A DNA stretch of 64,000 bases from contig CM043959.1 in the NCBI GenBank assembly GCA_014529385.2, positions 7,805,026 through 7,869,025 on the forward strand, written 5' to 3'. This document shows, in pieces, positions 31,560 through 42,842 of this stretch. Within the stretch, counting starts at the first letter, position 1, and the number at the start of each line of letters is the position of its first letter. The notes under the pieces were generated by a model. The model was not told the DNA's origin and did no database searches. It was given only the letters and a program-made list of their open reading frames with translations. The DNA is from Adiantum capillus-veneris. Lineage: Eukaryota > Streptophyta > Polypodiopsida > Polypodiales > Pteridaceae. Made by a program: the position numbers and the translations under genes.

Positions 31560-32700
31560 AGAAATATGATAGTTGGAGATCGAAAGAAAATTCAAGCATA
31601 AAAAAAAAGTGGATAAGGGGGTTGACCAAGCTACAAAGGGCCGATCTGGAATGTTTCAGGCCAAAATGTGAAAGAACATGGATCGTGATCCATGACCCTT
31701 GAGACAATTTGAATAATAACTGTTACCAGAGGGTTCAGTGGGGTTCGAAACCTCTAGAAACACATTTTCGGTGAAAAATTGACACTAAAAACCTACTCAA
31801 ATTAGGAAATTGAACAAAAGACAAAAAACCCGTGGAAAAAGACAAAAGTTGGGGCTTCTTGACTTTTTGGTGTCCAAACTTAAAAATAAGTGAAAACCTG
31901 ACCTCTATCGGGTCTAGGCATACAACTGGCCAAAATTCATGACCAAATGAGGTGAAACATATATCGCGACCATGACCCTTTGAAGCATCTGAGGCTGAGA
32001 CTTTGGCAGTGAGTAGTTGATATTATTTGAAACAACTTTTGTGAAGGTCATCACAACAAAAAACAACAAAAAGTTGACCAAAACACCAAAATACAAGCTG
32101 CAAGAAGTTAAAAACCGCAAGCAGCCATAAAAGTTTTCTTTTGGCAAGAAGAAAGGTGTTTAAATTCAAACATAAGTGGATAGGTAGACTCCACGGACTT
32201 CAAAGAAGCAGCTGACCAAGTTTGGGATTCAAACATGGTGGATCATGGATCCCGATCCATGTCTCCTTGCTAGATTTTGGGATTGTTGCCTTACAAATTT
32301 GTAACAAAGACCATCACAAACCACTTCTCCAAAAGCAAGGGTACCAAAAATATTCAAGAAGAGTCTCAAACAAGGCTAGAGACAAACAAGACCAAAAACC
32401 ACAAAACAGACTGACAAAGTGACTTTTGGAAGACCTAAGGGGAATCAAACCACTTAAGATTCACTTATCAGTTATCAAGAGACCGTGAGAGACCTATGTG
32501 CCAAGTTTCACGTGATTCTGACAATGGGGTACATGGATCGTGATCCATGACCCCTTGTCATAGAAATTTCCTAGATTGATACTAGAGTTAGCACTAGTCC
32601 TTGACAGCATAGTGGTGTTTTCAAAATTCAATTTGGAGTTGAATTGTGCATGTTACAAGTAGAATATGAGTTTGTGTCAAAAGTTTGATAAAATTTTGAT
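31560..32700 (+). repeat. Four diverged ~285-bp tandem units with palindromic core
   Basis: An 18-bp palindromic word CATGGATCGTGATCCATG recurs at 31677-31694, 31958-31974 (decayed), 32244-32261 (spacer CC instead of GT) and 32532-32549, i.e. every 281, 286 and 288 bp. Each is preceded by GACCAAG/GGCCAAA-type words and followed by CCTTG/CCTTTGA. AAGTGGATA recurs in at least two units. No coding potential is seen. Confidence 0.75.
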
Positions 32701-32862
32701 TCTAGTAGACTTTGACTAACCCACTAGCAGTTGTAAAGCTATAACCACCAAGTGAATTTTGTATAGGTTCTATGGATTAGAGTTGCAAGAGGTTGCTTTT
32801 TGATCAGAGGACTAAATGCACCATAAAAGATAACAGGTTAACGTTTTGGAAGCTTCAATTTC

Positions 32863-33918
32863 TTGATGTATTTGCGGTCAAGTAAACTTTACCAAAATAG
32901 AAACCCTAGCACTAAAGACCAATCAAGCCATATCTCAACCGAGGGTAGTGTCAATCAAGGAACCATACCTAGCTTAAAGTTGATCTTGGAGGAAAGTCTT
33001 CCCGATACTTCTTTAGAGAGATCATATAGCTATATGATTGAGGGATCTAAAAGTATGAGTTTCAAGGAAGAAACCAAAATGAGAGCTGGACCATCACGGC
33101 CTGCACCAGACTTGAAACTTTTGCACCTGCAATATCAATTTAAAAATGAGTAGGACACTCAAATCTGTAAAGACGATATGGATCATTACTGTGTTAAAAT
33201 TGAACAAAGGCCTAGTGAGCTTAAGCTCATAGTGTCCACAGATTATAGTGAAGATTGATATTTTGATGAAGAGGGAAATATGTATATATTTGTGCATTAA
33301 TCCCTTCATTGTGGACAAATGGGATTGGCATGTATGAAAGAAAAGGTTGATGTAGAGACTGAGGAGAAATTGCTGAAGTTGGACATGCCTAATGCCAAGC
33401 TTAGATGAGTAAATGTGTCTACTCATGTCAACATCGACAATACACATGTGGGATTATAAAAGTATGATAATGGAGAGCAAATTCTCTACTGTAGGTGTGA
33501 GGAGCCCAATATGAGAGAGCTAACTGAGTATAAATGCTTGTATGTATTTACGTTTGAAGTTCAGAGAGATAGGCAGATTGTCATGCTAGACAAGTATGGT
33601 AGGAAGTATTCGGCAGTGAACCGTAATGAACTTGAGGGACATATACTTTGGGGGGACACTCTATCAGTACTATGTCACCCCTAGCATGCAGAAACCTACA
33701 ATCTAAAAAAAACAGGATCAGAAACCACTAGAGTGAGTCCTCTGAAATCTCATGTGGAAGACTTATTTAGTCGCCTGCGTCTTTTTGAATCAAGACCAAT
33801 GGGATCCTTGGATTCCCGAGTTTCTATGTTTACTGTACGTTTTGCCGTACACTTCAAAGGTTGGGAACTTGCCTGTGCACTATGTGCAAGCCTCAAAAGG
33901 CTGCAAACACATAGCTAG
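32863..33918 (+). pseudogene. Decayed single-frame coding region of unknown identity
   Basis: One reading frame stays coding-like for about 350 codons with six stop codons and no need for a frameshift. The first 96 codons are open, as are the last 61. Readable patches include KDDMDHYCVKIEQRPSEL, YCRCEEPNMREL and RDRQIVMLDKYGRKYSAV. I do not recognise the family. It is AT-rich and sits between the tandem array and a CT microsatellite. It could be a transposon gene or a dead host gene. Confidence 0.4.
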
Positions 33919-34081
33919 AGAGTCCTAGCAAGCTCAAAGAACAATGGTGTCTCACTCACCTCTCAATGCTTCCGTTGTGAAGGATCCTGTGCTGCAAAGA
34001 AGAAGGAGCTGCGGCCAATGCCGCACTCTACCGCCTTGCCACCGCCGATGTTGCTGCAATGCTCGATCACACGTGCAAGCA

Positions 34082-34154
<73 letters not shown>

Positions 34155-35588
34155 GCATCGCACACACATACACAAAGGAGAAGGAGACAGAGATGGAGCA
34201 AGAGCACTTCTTAGCTTACACATCAGAGAATGAGGATTTTTAGGTCAAATGGACCTTTTATAAGAGTTTGGTCCATTCACACATGGGCGTCCACGGTGGC
34301 CGATCGTTGCAAAACTGCAGTAAAAATAAGATAAGTGGTGCACCTCTCATCGACGATCACTTACACACCTATTGGACCGACAAGCCCGGTCCATGACTCA
34401 ATCAAATAAATAATATGCATCCATCGAAGGTGATAGGGTGTCCGTGAGGGTTAACATACCCCCACTCACACATAAGCACAAAACCCATTCAAATCCTAAT
34501 ATTTTTCATGGAATCTTGCAACCTTGCCTCTAATCCCTCATACAAGATGTGGGAGAAGAAAACTCCAATTTACACTCTCACAAGTTCAGAAACAAGAGGG
34601 AAGAAGATGCGATCTCATAGAGAACCTATAAAATGAATACATGAAAATGAAAAATTTGTAAATTTTATAAGCATAAGCAAGCATCTCCCTTGATTCCATA
34701 CATATTTCTTTTGCTAAGGTGTCCATTTTATGCATGTTACCTTCAAAATAGGCAACTTTTACCATTTTTGGTCTGAAAATGATCTTCTAATGCATAAAAA
34801 AGCCAAATGACCTAAAGAAAATCCATAAATTTGTGAAAATGTTCATTTTAGCTCAAATTTCCAATCAAACATTAGTTTTCAACTTGTCGTGATCTCTCAA
34901 GTTGTCTGTGATGGTTGCCCATGCTAGTTACTATTTTAGTTAATTTTTATCCGCATCGAACTTTGTAGTCGAGGTGACTACATTGAGATATTTCGAAATA
35001 TTTATTCACATCTAAAACCGTCATATGAATGATCTAGATCACAAAACACTAACCATGCCACATGTTGGGCTCTAATTCCCTAGTAAGGTATGTTCACATG
35101 ACAACTACTATTGACAAGTACATGTACATTATGTACATAACGACATCAATATCCATGCATTTAAACCCATGAATAGGCTCATACACACCGAGTTACACTA
35201 TACATGTGCCACGATACACGACAATGTGCATTCTTGCAACCATATTTCCAACACCAATGACAAAAGTACCCATCCCCTTACCCTTTATGTCAAGTCTTCA
35301 TCTCCACAGGAATCAAGATGCGTATTGCTATTAATATTAACAATTACTATTATCATTTGGTAAATAATTTAAATATATGAACAATTATTTAATTAATTAA
35401 CAAATGATTATTAATTTAAAAATGATAATAAAATAGACAAAGGTGATGGCAAAATTTCAGCGTCTTCAAAAATACCGAGGTCGACAAATGGCCGGCGAAG
35501 TGGAGCTGCGTGCAAGAACTGCTGGGCCATCGCGGGACGGCACTACGCCTTCTTCATCGCCATCCTCACCGATCTTCATTCTGAGTAC

Positions 35589-35592
<4 letters not shown>
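33919..35592. other. Intergenic, upstream of the receptor kinase; nothing firm recognised
   Basis: It contains the CT tract at 34084-34153 and a very AT-rich stretch (35330-35430) with ATTATCATTT and AAATGATAAT words in inverted orientation, which might be the end of a small AT-rich element. No protein similarity was found. Confidence 0.5.
34084..34153. repeat. (CT)n microsatellite, 70 bp
   Basis: A pure CT run. Overlapping open frames on both strands here are artefacts of the dinucleotide repeat (Leu-Ser or Arg-Glu strings). Confidence 0.95.

Positions 35593-35632
<40 letters not shown>
35593..35632. repeat. (CT)n microsatellite in the receptor kinase 5' region
   Basis: A 40-bp CT run about 200 bp upstream of the receptor kinase start codon. 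Confidence 0.9.
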
Positions 35633-35635
<3 letters not shown>

Positions 35636-35682
35636 CACAGCCCCACGACACACACACACGGCTCTAGATAAATATCGGCCTA

Positions 35683-35684
<2 letters not shown>

Positions 35685-35751
<67 letters not shown>

Positions 35752-35763
35752 CACTCACACACT

Positions 35764-35794
<31 letters not shown>

Positions 35795-35795
35795 A
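35685..35795. repeat. (AC)n microsatellite in the receptor kinase 5' region
   Basis: An AC run at 35685-35748, an interruption with ACTC units, then a second AC run to about 35788. It ends about 45 bp before the ATG at 35836, so it probably lies in the 5' UTR or core promoter. Confidence 0.9.
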
Positions 35796-35835
35796 AGCTA
35801 GCTGTCCGACATTCACGTATTTCTGCTTCAGGGCC

Positions 35836-38330
35836 ATGTGGAAGAGATGCACGCCCCGGTACGGCTTGACTGTGGTACACATTCTTCTCTTTATCTTGTG
35901 CATGCACGCCTGCGTGAGCGCAAGCAAACAGGAAGGAGATGCCCTCAAGATGTTCATAGCGTCTGCAGATCCAGAAGGGACAGTGGTGAAGCAGTGGAGC
36001 AGTGATGATCCATGTAGTGGGGTTCCATGGAAGGGTGTGAATTGCTCCAGCCTCACGAGCGCTGTGAATGTGACATCTCTTGTCTTGGACAACATGAACC
36101 TCATTGGCTTCATTCCTGAGGGCACATTGGGCAAGTTGACAGAACTGAGAATCTTAAGCTTGAAAGGCAATGGCCTCACAGGGCAAATTCCACCAGACTT
36201 GATTAACTGTGCCCAGCTTAAGCATTTATACCTCTCGGATAATTCACTTTCAGGGCCCATCCCAAGCCCCATGTCACGTCGCCTGAAGCGAGTCTATCTT
36301 GCCAACAACAAGCTCTCTGGGTATATGCCTTCTTCTTTTGCAGATATCGATGGTCTTTTGAGCTTGTTTGTTCAGAATAATGCGCTTGAAGGCGACATAC
36401 CACCTTTGAGCCAGGAAAGCCTGGTTGAATTCAATGTGTCCAGTAATAAGTTGAGTGGGCAGATACCTTCAGCTATCTCTTCCAAAGGTTTCTCAGCTAG
36501 TGTCTTCATGAACAATCCGGGCTTGTGTGGGTCCCCAATGCAGGCATGCCTCGCAAGCACGGGGCTTGGAAACAGTACGGTCGGTGCCGAAGCTCAACAA
36601 ACCAACCAAAACAAAGCTAAGAATAAACTCAATATTGGCCAAATCGTAGCAATTGTGGTTGGAACCATAGTAATCCTCTTCTTTATAGCTTTCTGTGTAG
36701 TCTATCGTTACAAGCGGAGGTATTTGAAGAGGCGGCCAAGCATAAAAGTGGTGCCTAATGACAGAGAAGATTTCCTTTCTGTGAGTAGTGTAGGCTCTTT
36801 AACAACGGAGGATGACAAGCCCCGGCTTGTGTTTTTTGAAGAGAACCATACTTTCCGACTTGAGGACCTTCTTCGAGCATCAGCTGAGCTGTTGGGGAAA
36901 GGAAGCTTGGGCAGTGCCTACAAAGCTGTGATGGAGGATGGTCGCGCAATGTGTGTGAAGCGGCTCAAGGAGCTAAATCATGTGGCAAGAAAAGAGTTTG
37001 AACAGCAAATGCAGCTTGTGGGTAAGCTGAGGCATCCAAATGTTGTCCCTCTATGGGCGTACTATCATGCCAAAGAAGAGAAGCTGCTTGTTTATGAGTA
37101 CCAGCCGAATGGAAATCTGCTCAATCTTCTCCATGCAGGTAGGCATGCTTTGTGCCTTTTGCAAGTTTGAAAACATCTATGAGCATGCAACTTACTTAGC
37201 CACCCGATTTGCTAATCAAAGCCTATAGTCTAGTGTAGGGCTACCTATGTCAAGTATTAATCAAGTACTTACGTTCAGGGTTTGGCAAAATAGTTGAGTG
37301 ATCGATTGTATCATGTTTGCAGGGCAGCAATGGAAGGCAGGCGATGGCTTCACTGCAAAGCCCCTGTCATGGAATGCAAGGCTGAGGATAGCCAAAGGGA
37401 TTGCCAATGGCTTGAGTTTTCTCCACCATGAATGCGAGTCTCTTAACCTACCACATGGAAACATCAAGGCATCTAATGTCTTGATTGACAAGGACTATGA
37501 AGCACGCATTGCTGATTTCGGTCTTGCAACGCTGCTGATGGGTCCATCCCTCATATCTAAGCCTGCCAGTATGATGGTTTACCAAGCACCTGAATGCAAT
37601 GATTCCAAGCAAAGGGTTACTCAAATGGCGGACGTGTATAGCTTTGGGGTCTTGCTATTAGAGCTTCTCACAGGGCGAGTAACACAGGATAACGAGGATG
37701 ATGATGACACCTCTACCTCTCTCGTGAGCCCTCATGGGTCAAGGGCATCTTTCAACTTGCCCGAGTGGGTGACTGCAGTTGTCAAGGAAGAATGGAGTGC
37801 TGAGGTCTTTGATAGAACCCTCTTTTCATCCAATGCCTCAGAAGACTCCTTGATTACAATGCTCCAGATTGCCATGGGATGCACCTCTAAGTCTCCTGAA
37901 CAACGTCCTCGTATGGCTGAAGTCTTCAAAATGATTGCCGATATCCATGAAGATGACCAAAATGTGTCCAGTACCTCAATGTCTTTGGATCATGCTCGAC
38001 TTCATTTCATTAGCAGTGTAAGCAATACGTTGTGTGTGTGTGTGTGTGTGTGTGCTTTTTGTGCAGTACCTCCATGGCATGCTTGACTTCATTTCAGTAG
38101 CATTATAAGCAACAGGTTGTGTGCACGCACGTGCGTGCACATGTGAAGGACACACTACATATCTACATATAATCCGTGGAGATGTGTAGATGCTTTATAA
38201 TTAAGCTAATCCTACTGCCATGCTTTATATGCTTACTGACATCAATGTTTTTATACTGCAGGATGACAGCACCATTATGAGCTCAAAAACTCCGTTTTAC
38301 GAGGACCGTGATGCCTCATTTGAGTTTTGA
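35836..38330 (+). CDS. LRR-III receptor-like kinase, probably catalytically inactive
   Basis: Three exons, 35836-37138, 37323-38017 and 38262-38330, with GT-AG introns and matching phases, give 688 residues. Domains: signal peptide (about 1-28); LRR N-terminal cap with DPCSGVPWKGVNC; about five leucine-rich repeats (78-215); NPGLCG end motif; low-complexity stalk; transmembrane helix (about 268-291) followed by basic RYKRRYLKRR; kinase-like domain (about 348-625). The glycine loop GKGSLGSAYKA (354-364) and Lys375 (CVKRL) are present and DFG is kept (499-501). The catalytic HRD is HGN (479-481), so the catalytic Asp is missing. That is usual for LRR subfamily III, whose members signal at the plasma membrane, often as pseudokinases or co-receptors. 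The ligand is unknown. The start gives a complete signal peptide. Confidence 0.93.
37966..38122 (+). repeat. Local duplication of the exon 2 end and splice donor
   Basis: About 60-70 bp ending exon 2 (from CAGTACCTC through GACTTCATTTCATTAGCAG and GTAAGCAA) recurs in intron 2 from about 38064, with GACTTCATTTCAGTAGCA and ATAAGCAACA. In the second copy the donor GTAAGC reads ATAAGC, so only the first can be used. A GT microsatellite (38029-38054) separates the copies. Confidence 0.8.
38120..38141. repeat. Perfect 22-bp alternating purine-pyrimidine palindrome
   Basis: TGTGCACGCAC is followed directly by its exact reverse complement, inside intron 2 of the receptor kinase. Every step alternates purine and pyrimidine, a composition that can adopt Z-DNA or a cruciform. 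Confidence 0.9.
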
Positions 38331-38446
38331 CATCCTCAGACAGGAGGAGGAGGAGTTGGGTGTTATCTGTATGACCTATTCCCAAAATAGGCTGGAGACA
38401 TCCAGCTTAATGACTCATTTAATGAAACTCTTGCACAAGATTCCCG

Positions 38447-38453
38447 AAATAAA
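38447..38453 (+). terminator. Candidate polyadenylation signal of the receptor kinase gene
   Basis: AATAAA about 120 bp after the stop codon, in an AT-rich context. Plant signals are loose, so this is only a candidate. 38454-38880 shows no further feature. Confidence 0.5.
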
Positions 38454-38899
38454 AGAAATTGTTACCTCATTCCCTTAACCTTTTAAGGATGCAAGAACCC
38501 TTCAAATTACATAAGTATCGATCAAATCTTTGTAACTGTACAAGCGTGCATGTTGGTGCGTGTGCAGGAGGGTGTGATGACACTCCGTGTTAGACTCTTG
38601 ACCCTTCATGCAGGGAGAGACAAAGCACACCAAAATACCAGTGTGATTTCAGCTTACAACCTTAATACCAGTTTGATTTGGGTTGCTTGCTTCTCACCCA
38701 AGTTGATCCCTACTCTCATTTCATTATTACTAGCCTACTCATGATTTTTTAACAATGCCCCAATCTTTATGATTGTGGAAACAAAAGGTGATTACTAGAC
38801 AATGCCCCACTCTTCTCTTATAGCTTTTGTATAGTCTCCCTTCCTCTAAAGGGCTAATCGGATCACTAAACCTATTTATTTGGCATCCGGAATTTGTAG

Positions 38900-40616
38900 A
38901 AGGATTTCAGATGAGCTGACATTTGAATTTGTAGCACCATTGTTTGGAACGTGTCCACTTCTTGTCCAGCTTGGCCTTGAGCCCTTCGTCAAAATCAGGC
39001 AGATGGGAGAACTTTTTGTAAGCCTCCTCTGCAAATCTGAGAAGGAGATCCATTTTGCTCTTTCTACTGTTGGTCAAAATGCAACTTTGAGCAAAAAGTT
39101 GAATCCTCCAGACAATTTCAGACACACAGCCAGCAGCCAAACTGAAAGTGTTAGCAATTTCCTGAGGGGCCATGAACACTCCATTGTCTTGTCAGGTCTT
39201 TATCCTTGCTTTGTAGCACTTATGTGCCCTTCCGTTGAGCTTCAGTTGGCTCCTTGACTGAATGGTAAATGTTCAAACCACATGGAGTCATGAAGCAAAA
39301 GTATGTTTGGGCATATTAGTTTTTAGGTATTTTCCACTTAGCTCTAACTTCAAACCTGCTGCAATGGTTTTATTTGATCCATTAATCTTCTTTGGTGAAG
39401 TGATAAGGTCCCATTCGGTCAGGTTTTTCCATGCTTTATAGTCCTGCAAATGAAATAGGTTAATGTCTCTTCTCAGGAGATAGGCCCAATAGCCAAGGAT
39501 CCATTTAGCTGCCAACTTGGTAGCTAAGTTCTCTATATTGAGCATTCTGCATTTCTGCTTGCAGCATATAGACTAAGCCACTTTTGGGATCCTTGTCCCA
39601 ATCTCGTTACCTCCCCACAAGAACCTCCTTGCCAATTGTACCTCTTGCTTAACCTGGTATTTGAAAGGCTTCCAACAACACAAGAAGTAAATTAATGATG
39701 GAAGCAAGTAATGATTAAGGACAAATAATCTGGCTGCCAGAGTAGGTTGCATAGTCATCCAAGCTTCTTTTTGAATTTATCCATTACCTAGGTCCACCTT
39801 TGTTCCAAACTTACCCTGAAACCTATCAGAATTCCCAAGAGCCTAAATATTTGACCATCTTGTATAATATGACAACCTGCTTGCCCAACATTGTATCATT
39901 AGAAGACTCAAAACCTATTTTATTGTGGTTAATAATAGAGCCATTGGCAAGGTAGAAAAGCTGTAAGTAGCTCAAAAAAGCATATGCAGTTGCATTGTCT
40001 CAGCACATAATTGCATTAGTATCATCTTCAGATTATTGTAAGCACATTTCCTCATCAGCATGTGGAGTTTTAATCCCTTTAATTTTCCCTAAGTGCATGT
40101 ATTTCTTAACCAGCCAACCTAAGGAATCTGAGGCAATAACAAAGAGCAGAGGGGCTAAAAGGCAACTCTGTTTTTGAAGGATAATAACATCTGAAAGCTC
40201 TCCATTAATAGCAATTTGTGCTACAACATTACCAGACAGAATGTGAACAAGCTGATGAATTATTTTCCCAAGGACAATCATGAAGGGATTGCATGATAAA
40301 CTCCCATTCTATCATGTCACAAGCCTTCTCGAAGCTTGAAAAAGAATTTTTTTTGGACCTGATTCAAGAGCATTCTCTATACCTTCCCTCAAAGAGATGA
40401 TTGCATCAAGTATAAATCTACTTTGAATAAAGCCATTTTGTTCTTTCAAATTGAATTTTTGCATCACAGGACTAAGTCTTCTAGCTAAAGTAAGAGCAAA
40501 TTTTTTGTAGATGGAAGTCGGCGGACATGTAATAGGTCCTCAATTGCCTAGATCCTCCTTACTACCTTTTTTATGGATGAGTTGAACGGAACAGGAAGAG
40601 CTCCTCTCTTGGTAGT
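38900..40616 (-). mobile_element. LINE (L1-type) reverse transcriptase relic
   Basis: Minus-strand fragments follow LINE ORF2 order. KNLLLLLEDLVL..KNSI..KMALFK- and SRFILDAIISLREGIENAL-like sequence (about 40560-40370) comes first, then ASDSLGWLVKKYMHLGKIKG (about 40150-40080) with a degraded RQGCPLAP just before it (KQSCLLAP). A degraded active site SEDDTN in place of the FADD box lies at about 40030. Downstream is the C-terminal part with PSLIYFLCCWKP, RFLWGG (about 39710-39590) and KAWKNLTEWDL (about 39430). Multiple stops make it dead. No endonuclease region or poly-A tail was identified. Confidence 0.8.
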
Positions 40617-40861
40617 TGTAGGAATTTAAGGGGTGAGAAAATGAAAATACGCAAATATATCAGTGAACTCCATTCATAAAACATCACATTGAACTTTTAT
40701 ACATGTGAGCCTCATATATATATAGACTTTGAGGCTAACAGCCACTGGCTAGAAGGATTGCACCACTTTCCTATTGGTCAAGCTAATCATTTCATCCATC
40801 CAAGACAATTAGAGGGGTTTCCCACATGCTTAGACTCGTCAAGTTGGGCTTAACCCCAACA
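40617..40861 (-). repeat. Copia-type LTR (solo or truncated element)
   Basis: On the minus strand this reads TGTTGGGGTTAAGCCC ... TTAAATTCCTACA, 245 bp, with a TATATATATAGAC-type TATA region in the middle (plus 40714-40725). It is preceded on the minus strand by a purine-rich CTTAAGGGAGCGCT tract (polypurine-like, 40862-40875), so it resembles a 3' LTR. No matching second LTR or pol sequence follows; 40876-41440 has no recognised content. It abuts the LINE relic. Confidence 0.7.
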
Positions 40862-41440
40862 AGCGCTCCCTTAAGCTAAACTTGGGGAGATTTTACAATG
40901 ACTGACATAATGCTAATGGCTCTTGGCTCATGGTTCTCATGAATAGTGTACTCCTAGGATACTACTGATACATCCAAGCATGGAAAACACTGATTCATCA
41001 TAGTGATTCTACATAGATTCATCACCATGGTTCACAAGGTGTTTTTGATTTCCTATGCTAGGTTCACAAGGTAGTTCCTTTGGTAGTATAAGTTTATACC
41101 ATTCATTCATTTGTATGTTGTTGATGCCATGCAACATGTCATAATAACTAATATCTAATTCTCCTAAATGATTTTTTCCGATTAAATTGATCATTTAATA
41201 TGGGGAAGTACCAGGGGAGAAAAAGGCAGATTATTGGTAAGAATAGTAGACTGGTCACAGTAGGGATCCAAAGGAGTGAAAATAGGGATCCAAAGGGAGA
41301 CCACCATCTGCAGAAGAGAAATGTGCAAGGAATGGGCTCCAAAGACCTTAGGGTTCAGCCCATTAAGACTTCCAAAATGCTAAGGTTCCAAATTTCAAAG
41401 GTAAGCCCAAATGGTCAAGCTTAGTGAAATTGGATACTTA

Positions 41441-41512
41441 TGTGATGACCAAAAAGTCTTCAAGTGGTCCTAGATAGGAGGGGGCAAGCCCTAAAGGTAG
41501 GGGAAGAGAGAG

Positions 41513-41555
<43 letters not shown>

Positions 41556-42763
41556 CTCTCTCTCTCTCTCTCTCTCTCAAGCCCTTTACACAAAGGGGAT
41601 AGGGGACACATGTTAGCTCCCTAGCCCAGTTGCCCCTAAGGTGCACTCAAATCCTATTGGATGGCCATAGAGGTGGACCAATGAGATTTTGGCTAGAGTA
41701 AATCTAGTTTAATTCATTTAAAAACACTTGATAAAAGAACCAATAAGAATTAAGCTCTCTAGAAGACTATTGGATAGTCTCCCAAGGGGTCCAATGAGCA
41801 TTCAACAGCCCAATGGTTTTCCTGATTCCTATTGGCCAGAAGACAAAGGGGTCCAATGAGAGTTTAGTTGCATTATTTAATTACCTAAAGCTATCACCAA
41901 AGGGGAAAGGGGGGCACATGTCACAAGGCTATCACTTATGATTCTTAATTATCATTGGCTAGGCTTTGTAGGGTCCAATGGGGTGTCATCATGAGTAAAA
42001 ATCATGAGGGGTCGACCAAGAGAGAGAGGGGACTAATTTTGTGAAGGCATTATCACACACGCACTCACACAATCTCATGTGTGAAGCTACTCTCCTTCTC
42101 AAACTTTAATTGAAAGCTCATCATCTACTCCAAGCTTGTGAGAAGGGAGGCTTACACCAACAACTCTTGGATTTGTGATGCAAATCCAACCAAGAGCGAA
42201 GCTTCAATGCATGCTCATCTCCTCTACCATGCTAATTACTAAGCTATGCTAAGCTATTATGAGTGATTATGAGAGGTGATATACTTCTTTCTCGTAAGAC
42301 TACTCCTTCTTCCTCTCAATATACGCCGTTAGCTCTCACCATCTTTGAAGGTGTGTGAGGTCTTAGGTCTGAGACCATGAGGGAATTGATGTTGTGTTTT
42401 ATAAGTGTGTGCATGGTGCTTGAAGCTTCCATCTTCATTGCATCAACAAGTTACTGAAGGAACAGAAAGTATTGTATTGTAAAATGTCTCCTTTGACAGG
42501 GGAAACCTATAATATAAAGCCTTTTTGGAGGGGGGACCGGCGTCATGTAAATCCGGCCCTCAATTATTGTCAATAGCTTAATTTCTCTCTCTTTTGAAGT
42601 ATTTTTCATGCCTATCTAACTAGGTGTTATGCTTTTTGTTGCTCTCTCCATCCAAGCACTCTTGCTATGCTCCTGAGTTATTAGGAATCTATTCTAATGA
42701 ATTGCTCACTATGTCTATGCTATTTTCCGCTACACACAAGTTACTAGGCCATTAAATGTTACA
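41441..42763 (+). repeat. LTR-like repeat Y, copy 2, with primer-site-like end
   Basis: A proposed LTR from TGTGATGACC to AATGTTACA, followed by TGATATCAGAG at 42765, close to the TGGTATCAGAG primer site for initiator Met tRNA. The right ~600 bp match copy 1 (6960-7640). The left boundary is inferred from the TG start only. No gag or pol follows; the frame at 42895-43080 is not recognised. Confidence 0.55.
41515..41578. repeat. Compound (AC)n(TC)n microsatellite
   Basis: An AC run to about 41551 switches directly to a TC run ending at 41578, within the left part of repeat Y copy 2. Confidence 0.95.
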
Positions 42764-42842
42764 TTGATATCAGAGAACAAGGTCTGTCTTTTCTTGCTCA
42801 AGAAGGGAGGTCCTCAAGCTAGCTATATGTAACATTTAATGG
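42749..42842. repeat. 16-bp perfect inverted repeat across the Y boundary
   Basis: CCATTAAATGTTACAT at 42749-42764 and its exact reverse complement at 42827-42842 bracket 62 bp that contain the primer-site-like sequence. The left arm is the end of the presumed LTR. Confidence 0.85.

Noticed and set aside
31677-32549. CRISPR-like array of palindromic repeats
   Set aside because: The spacing is about 285 bp with related flanks, and the sequence is a plant nuclear genome; this is a tandem repeat, not CRISPR.
33944-34243. Open frames across the CT tract
   Set aside because: Most of the predicted peptide is a Leu-Ser or Arg-Glu dipeptide string from the microsatellite, with no conserved flanks.
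35576-35788. Minus-strand Cys-Val repeat frame
   Set aside because: A pure product of the AC repeat upstream of the receptor kinase; not a gene.
38907-39257. Host gene on either strand beside the receptor kinase
   Set aside because: The region lies in the downstream end of the LINE relic, and both overlapping frames lack independent support.
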